From positions 1 to 33,847 of the IMG/VR virus record IMGVR_UViG_3300049567_000003: 33,847 bases of DNA; one strand, 5' to 3'. The notes under the pieces were generated by a model that saw only the letters and a program-made list of their open reading frames with translations, did not search any database and was not told the origin of the DNA. Made by a program: the position numbers and the translations under genes. Below, piece after piece: positions 1-7,695 of this stretch (position 1 is the stretch's first letter; each line of letters starts with the position of its first letter). The DNA comes from a virus.

Positions 1-4
1 CCCC

Positions 5-49
5 AAAAAGTCCCCGGGGGTCGATTTGAACTAAACTTTTTACCCCCGG
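5..49. repeat. Interleaved inverted repeats at the left edge
   Basis: Two inverted repeats interleave here. AAAAAGT (5-11) is complementary to ACTTTTT (35-41), and CCGGGGGT (14-21) is complementary to ACCCCCGG (42-49). Because the two pairings cross, the transcript could form a pseudoknot or alternate between two hairpins. The element lies just upstream of the terminase-like small gene and the HNH gene, where cos sites or physical genome ends are often found. That role is inference only, since whether the window begins at a genome end is unknown. Confidence 0.5.
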
Positions 50-85
50 AAGTGGGTCTGATCTAGCCGGAAGGGAGTTGATACC

Positions 86-451
86 GTGCCTAGACGTGCA
101 ACAAGTGAACCAGATCCTCGGCCCGGTCGCCCCCGCCCAGCAAGGTCTCCTGAAGAGATGGAGAACCGACTGATTTCTCTGGCGACAGAGCTTGCCGAGA
201 AGCAGTTGAGAGAAGGAACAGCTTCGGCTCAGGTGATCAGTCAGCTACTGAAGCTTGGTTCCTCTCGAGAGAGACTTGAGCAACAGAAGATCGACTACGA
301 GAACCAATTGACCAAGGTGAAGATGGAAGCATTGGCGAATCAGCAGAAGACTGACGAGATGTACAAGAAGGCTCTCGACGCCATGCGTTCGTATTCTGGT
401 CAAGATCCAGTCGACTGGGACGACAGCTACATGAATGACTTCGATGATTAG
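86..451 (+). CDS. Putative terminase small subunit
   Basis: A 121-residue protein starting at GTG, with a good ribosome-binding site (AAGGGAG, 71-77). The N-terminus is Pro/Arg-rich and likely disordered (residues 1-22). A helical segment follows (about 24-110) with the pattern LAEKQLREGTASAQVI and a coiled-coil-like stretch around 60-90. The C-terminus is acidic. I recall this pattern in small phage proteins annotated as terminase small subunits next to HNH or terminase genes. The family would bind packaging-site DNA and guide the large terminase. The next gene overlaps its 3' end by 17 nt, implying coupled translation. The large terminase is 5.5 kb downstream, which is unusual, so the assignment is moderate. 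Confidence 0.55.
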   Translation: MPRRATSEPDPRPGRPRPARSPEEMENRLISLATELAEKQLREGTASAQVISQLLKLGSSRERLEQQKIDYENQLTKVKMEALANQQKTDEMYKKALDAMRSYSGQDPVDWDDSYMNDFDD

Positions 452-851
452 GACCTACACCGAACTCATGCGACTCGAAACGTTTGCTGAACGTTTTCAC
501 TATCTCACTCTTAGAGGTCGAGTTGGTGATTCGACATTCGGCTTCGATCGATACATGAATCAGAAGTTCTATACATCCGCACAATGGCGCAACGTTCGCT
601 ACAAAGTGATCTCTAGAGATTTAGGACGAGATCTAGCTGTCGAAGGTTATGAGATTCATGAGAGACCCACTATTCATCACATGAATCCAATGACAGTTTC
701 GAATCTTGTTGACGGAGACGAGGAAGTTCTCGATCCCGAGTATTTGATCACCACCACTCATCAGACTCATAACGCCATACACTTTGGCGACCAGAAGTTG
801 CTTAGGCAGCCTCTTGTTGAGAGACGAGCTGGTGACACAAAACTGTGGTAG
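435..851 (+). CDS. HNH endonuclease
   Basis: A 138-residue protein with a clear HNH nuclease core. It has an upstream segment containing W51 (SAQWRNVR), then H81-H82-M-N84-P, and after a spacer L104-I-T-T-T-H109-x-x-H112-N113-x-x-H116. This His-Asn-His arrangement binds one metal and cleaves DNA. It starts inside the end of the preceding gene. ATG 435 is the first start, and ATG 444 is a close alternative. HNH proteins beside terminase genes in cos-type phages are known to help terminase cut at the packaging site, so a packaging role is plausible. A free-standing homing nuclease is the alternative. Confidence 0.85.
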   Translation: MTSMIRTYTELMRLETFAERFHYLTLRGRVGDSTFGFDRYMNQKFYTSAQWRNVRYKVISRDLGRDLAVEGYEIHERPTIHHMNPMTVSNLVDGDEEVLDPEYLITTTHQTHNAIHFGDQKLLRQPLVERRAGDTKLW

Positions 852-912
852 CGAATCTGCGAAACATGGTGTTTTACTTTTGCCTTTGATCAACTCTACG
901 AGAGCTGACAAG

Positions 913-1410
913 ATGCCTGTTCTTTGCCGTCAATCCATCGTGGCACAATGCCTCCGTAGTCAAATGGTCTACCGAGAAGATGATGTGCCGCTGAAGTTCG
1001 AGCCAGTTTCCATCGATCTACATCTCGGCGAAGTCTTGCTAGAAGATGTGATCTACAAGAAGGGAATGATTCTTCTCAAGCCAGGTGTATTTTGTCTAGG
1101 CAGCACAATAGAGCTTTTCAACATGCCTCCAAATGTTGTAGGGTTTATTGTTGGGAAGAGTACGATTGCTCGAGAAGGCATCCAGATTGAAGCTGCAGGT
1201 CTTGTGGATCCAGGTTTCGCTGGACATGTCACTCTAGAGCTCAAGAATCTTCATCATTCAGAGCACATCACTCTGATTCCCGGCCAACCTATCGGCCAGG
1301 TTTATTTTCAGTATCTTGATGAGCCGTCGGATGCTCTCTACGGTTACGAGAATGGAAACCATTACCAGAATCAGAGGGGCGTAACTCCTTCTTATCGGAA
1401 GAAGAATTAA
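913..1410 (+). CDS. dcd: dCTP deaminase
   Basis: A 165-residue protein of the trimeric dCTP deaminase/dUTPase fold. Visible motifs are PVSIDLHLG (31-39), GKSTIAREGI (81-90), GLVDPGFAGHVTLEL (96-110, with E109 at the catalytic glutamate position) and a C-terminal HYQNQRGVTPS (150-160). It would convert dCTP to dUTP, feeding dTMP synthesis with the adjacent ThyX. An upstream in-frame start at 784 would run back into the HNH gene. ATG 913 is preferred because the conserved fold begins right after it and GAGAG (900-904) can act as a weak ribosome-binding site. No separate dUTPase is seen in the window, so a bifunctional deaminase-dUTPase is possible but untested. Confidence 0.88.
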   Translation: MPVLCRQSIVAQCLRSQMVYREDDVPLKFEPVSIDLHLGEVLLEDVIYKKGMILLKPGVFCLGSTIELFNMPPNVVGFIVGKSTIAREGIQIEAAGLVDPGFAGHVTLELKNLHHSEHITLIPGQPIGQVYFQYLDEPSDALYGYENGNHYQNQRGVTPSYRKKN

Positions 1411-1412
1411 AC

Positions 1413-2084
1413 ATGTTCGTGAAGCTCATCGCACAAACTATCCTGGTGGACTATATCCCTGGCTACAAGCCGAAGCTCGAACAAGATTCTCCTCCGGTAG
1501 ATGCAGATGAACTCGGTGAGATGGCTGGTCGTCTTTGTTATTTGTCTTGGGATCGACGCAATCCTGAGACCGCATCGAACAAGGGCTATCTTCAGAATAT
1601 TCTGAAGCAGCAGCATTTCTCCGTCGTGGAACATTCGAGTGCTTCTTTCTACATCGAAGGGGTAACCCGAGCTTTCCTTCTGGAACTCGAACGTCATCGC
1701 CACCTGTCTTATTCTGTTGTGAGTCAGCGGTATGTTGATGGAGACGAATTCCATTTCGTCATGCATCCAGAGCTTGCAAAATTGAGCGATAGCCTCAAGG
1801 AGAAAATCGAAGCGCTTGACGATCGATCTCACCTTCTGTATCGAGAAATCGTTGCAGAACTTGAGAGTTTGGGTGATGGTCGCAAGGTAGCTCGTGGTGC
1901 TGCTCGAACAGTTCTCCCCGAGGGAACCGAAACTAGAATTCTCGTCACTGGAAATCTTCGAGCTTGGCGAGAGATTCTTTGGAAGCGTCTTTCTCCGACA
2001 GCAGATCGTGAGATCTGCGACATCTCGAAGCTCATCGTCGACGAGCTGAAGAAGATCGCACCGAATACTTTTCAGGACTTCTAG
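1413..2084 (+). CDS. thyX: Flavin-dependent thymidylate synthase ThyX
   Basis: A 223-residue protein of normal length for ThyX. The diagnostic motif RHRxxSxxxxSxR is intact at residues 94-106 (RHRHLSYSVVSQR) and is followed by a YVDGDEFHF segment. Upstream, the HFSVVEHSSASFYIEGVTRAF block matches the flavin- and dUMP-binding helix region of the family. It makes dTMP from dUMP using FAD, NADPH and methylenetetrahydrofolate. It begins 2 nt after the dCTP deaminase stop, so the two are probably co-translated and form a dCTP to dTMP route. The 59 nt after it hold no gene. Confidence 0.93.
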   Translation: MFVKLIAQTILVDYIPGYKPKLEQDSPPVDADELGEMAGRLCYLSWDRRNPETASNKGYLQNILKQQHFSVVEHSSASFYIEGVTRAFLLELERHRHLSYSVVSQRYVDGDEFHFVMHPELAKLSDSLKEKIEALDDRSHLLYREIVAELESLGDGRKVARGAARTVLPEGTETRILVTGNLRAWREILWKRLSPTADREICDISKLIVDELKKIAPNTFQDF

Positions 2085-2143
2085 TATTTAACTAGTACAA
2101 ATAGGTAAAATACGCAGATGTCTTTGAACAGAAAGGAAAGAAC

Positions 2144-2935
2144 ATGCGTTCCAAGAACATGCAGGTGCTCACCGATCAGGTCAAGAAGCTTCGTCCGGAC
2201 ATGGTGATCTACGGCATCGGGGACAAGAAGCACCAGCAGGAAGTTTCCGGCCACAACGAGGATGACACCCCCAATGTTCGTGCCGAAGACCAGGATGCTG
2301 ACAACATCCCCGAGCATCGAGCGCTGGACTTCATGCTCAGCGACAAGTTCAGCGAGACCGACGCCAATCATCTGGTCGCCGATCTGGTGAATGAGCCTGA
2401 GAACCGAGCTCGACTTCTCTACGTCATCCACGACGGCAAGGAGTGGTCTCGTTCCAATGGTTGGGAGGTTAAGCCTTATAAGGGCGAAAACCCTCACACC
2501 GACCACGTTCACGCCTCAGGTAAGGCTACGGATGATGACAACGAGACTCCATGGCAACTGCCTCGTCTTTCCAGCGCCAAGCCTTCGTCGTCCGATGAAG
2601 ACACCAAGTCGTCCGACGACAAGCTTGTAGTGGATGGCGTTCTCGGTCCGAAGACTATTGCCAAGTGGCAGAAGGTCATCGGTAGTCACGTCGTCGACGG
2701 AAAGATCTCCGAGGATAGCCTTCTTGTTGAGAAGGTTCAGGATCGACTGCGTCAGACTGTCGATCGTCATCTGGTTGTTGACGGTGATGGTAACAGTTTC
2801 GACACCAACGTTTATCGGAAGACGATCGCTGCGCTTCAGCGCTATCTCGGAACTCCGGTCGACGGAATCATCAGTACTCCGAAGTCTCTGGTCATCGAAG
2901 CTCTTCAGCGACGGCTGAACCAGAACCGTTTCTAG
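2144..2935 (+). CDS. Endolysin: M15-type peptidase plus peptidoglycan-binding domain
   Basis: A 263-residue protein. The N-terminal half looks like an M15/VanY-type zinc peptidase. Probable ligands are H37, D62 (in HRALDF) and the HTDHVHAS block at 118-125, whose His/Asp spacing is typical of actinophage endolysins that cut peptide cross-links. A Ser/Asp-rich linker (about 126-165) leads to peptidoglycan-binding repeats (about 166-263) with VDGVLGPKTIAKWQ and LGTPVDGIIS motifs. There is no signal peptide, so release presumably depends on a holin. The start is fixed by AAAGGA (2132-2138). It is 24 kb from the holin-like gene, an uncommon separation. A structural cell-wall hydrolase is the alternative. 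Confidence 0.85.
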   Translation: MRSKNMQVLTDQVKKLRPDMVIYGIGDKKHQQEVSGHNEDDTPNVRAEDQDADNIPEHRALDFMLSDKFSETDANHLVADLVNEPENRARLLYVIHDGKEWSRSNGWEVKPYKGENPHTDHVHASGKATDDDNETPWQLPRLSSAKPSSSDEDTKSSDDKLVVDGVLGPKTIAKWQKVIGSHVVDGKISEDSLLVEKVQDRLRQTVDRHLVVDGDGNSFDTNVYRKTIAALQRYLGTPVDGIISTPKSLVIEALQRRLNQNRF

Positions 2936-2959
2936 TCAAAATGGGAGGAGTCTTCCCAA

Positions 2960-3346
2960 ATGGAGCAGAGCATCCTCACTAGCACAAAGAAGATTCTTGG
3001 GATGGATGCCTCGTACACAGCATTTGACCAAGACATTCTTACCTACATCAACTCGGCCTTCTCTACGCTCAATCAACTGGGCATAGGTCCAGTGAATGGG
3101 TATACGATCGAGGATGCCACTTCTGTTTGGTCGGACTTTATCGGAGCCGACTCTCGACTAAGTTCGGTTAAGAACTATGTCTACCTCTCAGTTCGGCTAA
3201 TCTTCGATCCTCCAGCTACTTCTTTTGCTATCGAAGCGTTCAACAAGCAAAAGAATGAACTCGAATGGCGACTAAATGCTTACCGAGAGGGAACGCAGTG
3301 GGTTGATCCTAATCCGACACCCACTCCACCCGATCCCTGTTGGTGA
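2960..3346 (+). CDS. Head-tail connector-like protein (gp6-like)
   Basis: A 128-residue protein. The pattern is a short helix with ILTSTKKILG, then YTAFDQDILTYINSAFSTL, a QLGIGP turn and a helix ending LIFDPP, with a charged C-terminus and a Pro-rich tail (PNPTPTPPDP). This matches small all-helical proteins annotated in siphoviruses as head-to-tail connectors or gp6-like adaptors, which join the portal ring to the neck. The ribosome-binding site GGAGGAG (2944-2950) supports the ATG at 2960. It sits upstream of the terminase rather than after the capsid gene, so the exact joining role is inferred. Confidence 0.6.
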   Translation: MEQSILTSTKKILGMDASYTAFDQDILTYINSAFSTLNQLGIGPVNGYTIEDATSVWSDFIGADSRLSSVKNYVYLSVRLIFDPPATSFAIEAFNKQKNELEWRLNAYREGTQWVDPNPTPTPPDPCW

Positions 3347-3362
3347 AAGAAAGGAGGTGCAA

Positions 3363-4613
3363 GTGGATAGCACAGATCTCAGTTCGAGTTTGGCTATCGT
3401 GGCGATTCCTTCTCAGGAAGATTATGTTTGGAACATCTCCAGCGAGAAGGTTCCTCACATGACACTGCTCTTCCTTGGCGATCAGTCAAAGAATTCGAAC
3501 ATTGGACACATTGTCGATTTCGTAGAGCACGTTGCGAACACTTCGATGAATCGCTTCGGTCTCAGTGTTGATCGACGTGGTCTTCTCGGACCAAAAGATG
3601 CTGACGTACTGTTCTTTGAGAATGATTACTGTACTAAGATGGTCAATCAAGCTAGAGGTGATCTTCTCAAAGATCCGTACATCAAGACTGCTTACGATTC
3701 TGTCGAGCAGTATCCATCTTGGACTCCACATCTCACGCTGGGGTATCCTGAAACTCCTGCAAAGCCGGACGAAAGGGATTATCCAGGATTCAACTGGGTT
3801 AATTTCGATCGTATCGCTGTTTGGACTGGGGACTACGAGGGCCCTACGTTCGATCTCAAAAAGAACGATGTTCTGGAGATGAGCGATAAGCTCGGAAAAT
3901 TCCTTGAGCATCACGGGGTCAAAGGAATGAAGTGGGGTGTACGACAGAAAGATGATTCTGGAACCAACAAACTTCAAACCTCCACAGTTCAAGTTGATCC
4001 GTCTTTAGCCAAATCTACTCAGGTTGCTGGCATCAGAGTTGCTTCTTTAATGGGCGAACGTTATGGTTTCGATATTAGAGAGATCAAATCGATCCCACTA
4101 GATCATCCAGAACACGATCTGGGTCTCATGGGTTATGTGGAAAACACTCCCGGCAGAACGGGTAACACCGTTTATGCTAATCGAGCGGATATTCGCAAAA
4201 CTCTGAAAGATGCAGAGAAGGCCGGTTGGTTCGCTAATGATTGCGGAACTCCGGAGGCATTTTTTACCCATGAATCGGCACATGCTCTCTTTCATGCTGA
4301 GCAAAAAGTGACAACCGGGTTTCTGGGTGGGGTAAAGACTGTTGGTGGAAACATAAAAGCCCGTGATAAGGCTCTTGAAGCCGCAGCCAAAGAGGCTAAC
4401 AAAGCTGGAATTCCGAATCACTTGTTTGCAACAAACGTTTCTGGATATGCCAGGGCGGATGGTAGTCGACAAGAAACAGAAGCGGAATTATTTGCCCAGT
4501 ATCATTGGAGTCCAAATCCGCCGAAGTTCGTAAAAGTTTGGGGCGAGACACTCCATAAAGAATTAGGTGTCGATAGTACTCCATTCAGAGAAAAGGTGGT
4601 GATGAATGTCTAG
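3363..4613 (+). CDS. Tagged multidomain protein: 2H phosphoesterase + GVKGMKWG motif + HEXXH metallopeptidase
   Basis: A 416-residue protein. Residues about 8-155 look like a LigT/2H phosphoesterase, with the two hallmark HxT motifs at H32-M-T34 and H123-L-T125, about 90 residues apart. Residues 183-194 carry HHGVKGMKWGVR, shared with two neighbouring genes. The C-terminal domain (about 210-416) has H303-E304-S-A-H307 and a downstream ETEAELFAQ (371-379) that could give the glutamate ligand, so it resembles a zinc metallopeptidase. The start is GTG 3363, set by AAGGAGGT (3351-3358); in-frame codons upstream lie in the preceding gene. The architecture recalls phage polyvalent proteins injected with the genome; delivery is inference. 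It overlaps the next gene by 8 nt. Confidence 0.78.
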   Translation: MDSTDLSSSLAIVAIPSQEDYVWNISSEKVPHMTLLFLGDQSKNSNIGHIVDFVEHVANTSMNRFGLSVDRRGLLGPKDADVLFFENDYCTKMVNQARGDLLKDPYIKTAYDSVEQYPSWTPHLTLGYPETPAKPDERDYPGFNWVNFDRIAVWTGDYEGPTFDLKKNDVLEMSDKLGKFLEHHGVKGMKWGVRQKDDSGTNKLQTSTVQVDPSLAKSTQVAGIRVASLMGERYGFDIREIKSIPLDHPEHDLGLMGYVENTPGRTGNTVYANRADIRKTLKDAEKAGWFANDCGTPEAFFTHESAHALFHAEQKVTTGFLGGVKTVGGNIKARDKALEAAAKEANKAGIPNHLFATNVSGYARADGSRQETEAELFAQYHWSPNPPKFVKVWGETLHKELGVDSTPFREKVVMNV

Positions 4614-5634
4614 AACTCCTGGACTGATCGTCCCGTCTGCATATTCCTCCGAAGAGGAATTTCTGAAGGATCTTCATCGACGAAGCAAGGCGGCGGGGTT
4701 TACTATGCTTAATATTTCTGACACCGATGAGAATGTGGTCGAACACTTCCTTGAACATCATGGTGTCAAGGGGATGAAGTGGGGTGTTCGTCGAGATCGA
4801 GGGCACGAAGGTCAGCGAGCAAAGACATCCAAAATTGCTAGGCTCGATCGAAAGTTCGAAAAGCGAGCTAGCACTTTCGGTACAGAGTTGACGCTCTACA
4901 GTCATGCTGCTCGCAGGATGAACGAGTTCGAGATCGATCGAATCAATCGGAAGCCTGAATACCGAAACGCGAATCTCAACAAGGACACGCCTACTTCTCG
5001 GAAGTATGAGAAGGAGATGTCTGACGCGTTTATGAAGCATCTCAAAGAAGCTGCAGCTGAAGTCGGAACGAATGCTTCGGGAACGAAGAAGTACGATATT
5101 CGAGTTCGGCCTGATGGCGCTTGGGAAGTTTCAGTTGTCGATGTGAAACATGCCGACGGATCTTTCGTTGTGAATGTGACTCGTGATGAAACAGGTCATA
5201 TTACTTCGCTTTCGATCGACGATAATTCGCTAATGGTGTTCTCGCCTCGAGACATTGTAGACGTCATGGGTCAATCTGATGAAGCTGTGTCAGACTTCTT
5301 GATCCATTTCGGCGTCAAGGGAATGCATTGGGGAATTCGTCGAAAGCGTTCTTCAGAACACGACTCGGAGGACGCAAAGGCCGCATCCGAAGCAGCCAAG
5401 AAGGTCAAGAAGCACGGAACGAGTTCTCTGACCAACAAGGAACTCCAACAACTGGTGAATCGAATGAATCTTGAACAGCAGTTCAATCGACTCACTCCCG
5501 ATTCAAAGGGTAAGGCTGCGGCGAAATTTGCCAAAGACCTTCTCGTCGATGTCGGCAAGGAGCAAGCGAAGAATCTTGCTCGCCAAGAAACTGCCAAGCT
5601 GGTAGCGAAAGTTCTCGCTACTTCGGTGAAGTAA
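4606..5634 (+). CDS. Double GVKGMKWG-motif protein
   Basis: A 342-residue protein with two copies of the tag motif: HHGVKGMKWGVR at 51-62 and HFGVKGMHWGIR at 234-245. Between them is a charged helical stretch (about 75-155) and a predicted beta-rich module (about 160-210, with YDIRVRPDGAWEVSVVDV). After the second copy comes a Lys/Ala-rich segment and a helical tail (about 275-342) with LTNKELQQLVNRMNLEQQF, a pattern I recall at the ends of other phage proteins carrying this tag. No catalytic motif is recognised. It may be a fusion or duplication of two tag-bearing proteins. Its position in the head gene cluster suggests a virion or assembly role. Function unknown. Confidence 0.8.
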   Translation: MSRTPGLIVPSAYSSEEEFLKDLHRRSKAAGFTMLNISDTDENVVEHFLEHHGVKGMKWGVRRDRGHEGQRAKTSKIARLDRKFEKRASTFGTELTLYSHAARRMNEFEIDRINRKPEYRNANLNKDTPTSRKYEKEMSDAFMKHLKEAAAEVGTNASGTKKYDIRVRPDGAWEVSVVDVKHADGSFVVNVTRDETGHITSLSIDDNSLMVFSPRDIVDVMGQSDEAVSDFLIHFGVKGMHWGIRRKRSSEHDSEDAKAASEAAKKVKKHGTSSLTNKELQQLVNRMNLEQQFNRLTPDSKGKAAAKFAKDLLVDVGKEQAKNLARQETAKLVAKVLATSVK

Positions 5635-5647
5635 AGAAGGGGCTCAA

Positions 5648-5932
5648 ATGGATCCGCAGCAGCATAAGGCTCTTCTCGCCTACGAGAACAAGAAGGTTCC
5701 GGATGGCGACTACGCGTCCAAGCCGGCAGTTCCGGCCACGACCGTGACGGTCACGAACTCGTTCGGCCGTCCGATGTGGGTCGAGATCACGGGCGGCACT
5801 GTCACCGCGGTCAAGGTAGACGGCGTGACCATTGGTGCTCGCACCAGTGGTATGTTCATCGTTCGCCCCGACAGCACGATCGCCTGGGTTGGCTCCGCTG
5901 CTCCGACGTGGCAGTGGTTCCCGCTTAGCTAA
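5648..5932 (+). CDS. Small beta-rich protein, possible capsid decoration or virion protein
   Basis: A 94-residue protein. A short charged N-terminus (1-28) is followed by a beta-sandwich-like pattern: TVTVTNSFGRPMWVEITGG, TVTAVKVDGV, TSGMFIVRPDSTIAWV and a closing APTWQWFPL. Such modules occur in phage decoration and fibre proteins. The codons are almost all C- or G-ending, like the capsid and tail tube genes and unlike the flanking tagged gene and terminase. This suggests high expression and an abundant virion component. It starts 13 nt after the previous stop, with AAAGAAGGGG (5634-5643) upstream. The decoration role is inferred; no family is firmly recognised. Confidence 0.72.
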   Translation: MDPQQHKALLAYENKKVPDGDYASKPAVPATTVTVTNSFGRPMWVEITGGTVTAVKVDGVTIGARTSGMFIVRPDSTIAWVGSAAPTWQWFPLS

Positions 5933-5952
5933 GTAAGAAGGGAGGGTTGGCG

Positions 5953-7695
5953 ATGGCACTATCGAATACGGCTACTCCAGTTTACTACGGGCAATTCAGG
6001 GACGCAGTACTCCGGGGGGAGATTCCCGTTAACCGGGAAATTTCAGCTGAGATGAACCGTATCGATGCGCTCATCGCCAACCCGAACATCTACTATGATG
6101 ATGAAGCGGTTGAAGGCTGGATTCGCTACTGCGAAAACGAACTGACTTTGACCGATGGTAGCGATCTCCATATGTTACCAACATTCAAGCTATGGGGAGA
6201 ACAAATCTTTGGGTGGTACTACTTCATCAAGAGAAGTGTGTATCAGCCATCGAAAGATAATCACGGCGGACATTACGTCAAGAAAACTATTAAGAAGCGT
6301 CTCACAACAAAACAATACTTGATCGTTGCTCGTGGTGCAGCCAAGTCGATGTATGCGGAGATGATTCAGAGCTACTTTCTGAATGTAGACACCTCCACTA
6401 CACATCAGATTACGACTGCTCCAACAATGAAGCAAGCTGAAGAGGTTATGTCGCCCTTCAGAACTGCGATCACAAGAGCCAAGGGACCTCTTTTTCAGTT
6501 CTTGACAGCAGGCTCTCTCCAAAACACTACCGGATCGAGAGCTCTTCGCCAGAAATTGGTTCCAACCAAGAAAGGTATTGAGAACTTCCTCACCGGTTCT
6601 CTTCTTGAAGTTCGACCTATGTCGATCGCAAAGCTGCAAGGGCTTCGACCTAAGGTGTCGACGATCGATGAATGGTTGTCTGGGGATCTTAGAGAAGATG
6701 TAGTCGGGGCTGTCGAGCAGGGTGCGTCCAAACTCGACGACTATTTGATCGTCGCAATCAGCTCAGAAGGGACCGTTCGTAACGGTTCGGGCGATACGAT
6801 CAAAATGGAACTCGCCAGCATTTTGAAAGGTGAGTACTCAGCTCCTCACATTTCGATTTGGCACTACAAACTCGACGACATCACCGAAGTTGCCAATCCT
6901 GAGATGTGGGTAAAGGCTCAGCCGAACATTGGCAAGACTGTAAGTTACGAGACCTATCAACTAGATGTCGAGAGAGCCGAAAAGGCTCCTGCATCTCGGA
7001 ATGACATTCTTGCCAAGCGGTTCGGAATCCCGATGGAAGGCTACACGTACTTCTTTACTTATGAAGAAACGAAGCCACATCGAACTAGAAGTTTCTGGCA
7101 GATGCCTTGCGCTCTTGGCGCCGACCTTTCGCAGGGTGACGACTTCTGTGCATTCACTTTCCTTTTTCCCCTTCGAAAAGGCTTTGGCGTAAAGACTCGA
7201 AGTTACATCACGTCACTAACCTTGATGAAACTGCCTGGTGCTATGCGCACCAAGTATGAAGAATTCATTCAAGAAGGAAGTCTTCATGTACTAGATGGAA
7301 CAATTCTAGACATGATGGAAGTTTATGACGATCTCGATGCTTTTATTCAGAGCGAAGAGTATGATGTTCGAGCTCTTGGATTTGACCCCTACAATGCCAA
7401 GGAATTCGTGGCTCGTTGGGAAACCGAGAATGGTCCATATGGGATTGAGAAAGTGATTCAAGGAGCGAAGACTGAGTCCGTTCCACTCGGAGAATTGAAG
7501 ATTCTGAGCGAAGAGCGACTGCTCATATTCGATCAAGCACTAATGTCTTTCGCCATGGGCAATGCCATTACTCTTGAAGATACCAACGGCAACCGAAAGC
7601 TCCTTAAGAAGCGATACGACGAAAAGATCGACAACGTATCAGCGCTAATGGATGCCTATATCGCTTACAAGGCCAACAAGGAGGCGTTCGAGTGA
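5953..7695 (+). CDS. terL: Terminase large subunit
   Basis: A 580-residue packaging motor. The ATPase half shows a Walker A-like VARGAAKS (R127-S132) and a Walker B TIDEW with D239-E240. The nuclease half shows acidic residues expected of the RNase H-like domain: D391 (ALGADLSQGDD), D478 (GFDPYN) and D560/D567 (KIDNVSALMDAY). It would cut concatemeric DNA and pump it through the portal. ATG 5953 is chosen over TTG 5947 because GGAGG (5941-5945) gives 7-nt spacing. Its end overlaps the next gene's GTG start by 4 nt. It lies 5.5 kb from the candidate small subunit, with tagged proteins between and directly after. Confidence 0.93.
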   Translation: MALSNTATPVYYGQFRDAVLRGEIPVNREISAEMNRIDALIANPNIYYDDEAVEGWIRYCENELTLTDGSDLHMLPTFKLWGEQIFGWYYFIKRSVYQPSKDNHGGHYVKKTIKKRLTTKQYLIVARGAAKSMYAEMIQSYFLNVDTSTTHQITTAPTMKQAEEVMSPFRTAITRAKGPLFQFLTAGSLQNTTGSRALRQKLVPTKKGIENFLTGSLLEVRPMSIAKLQGLRPKVSTIDEWLSGDLREDVVGAVEQGASKLDDYLIVAISSEGTVRNGSGDTIKMELASILKGEYSAPHISIWHYKLDDITEVANPEMWVKAQPNIGKTVSYETYQLDVERAEKAPASRNDILAKRFGIPMEGYTYFFTYEETKPHRTRSFWQMPCALGADLSQGDDFCAFTFLFPLRKGFGVKTRSYITSLTLMKLPGAMRTKYEEFIQEGSLHVLDGTILDMMEVYDDLDAFIQSEEYDVRALGFDPYNAKEFVARWETENGPYGIEKVIQGAKTESVPLGELKILSEERLLIFDQALMSFAMGNAITLEDTNGNRKLLKKRYDEKIDNVSALMDAYIAYKANKEAFE

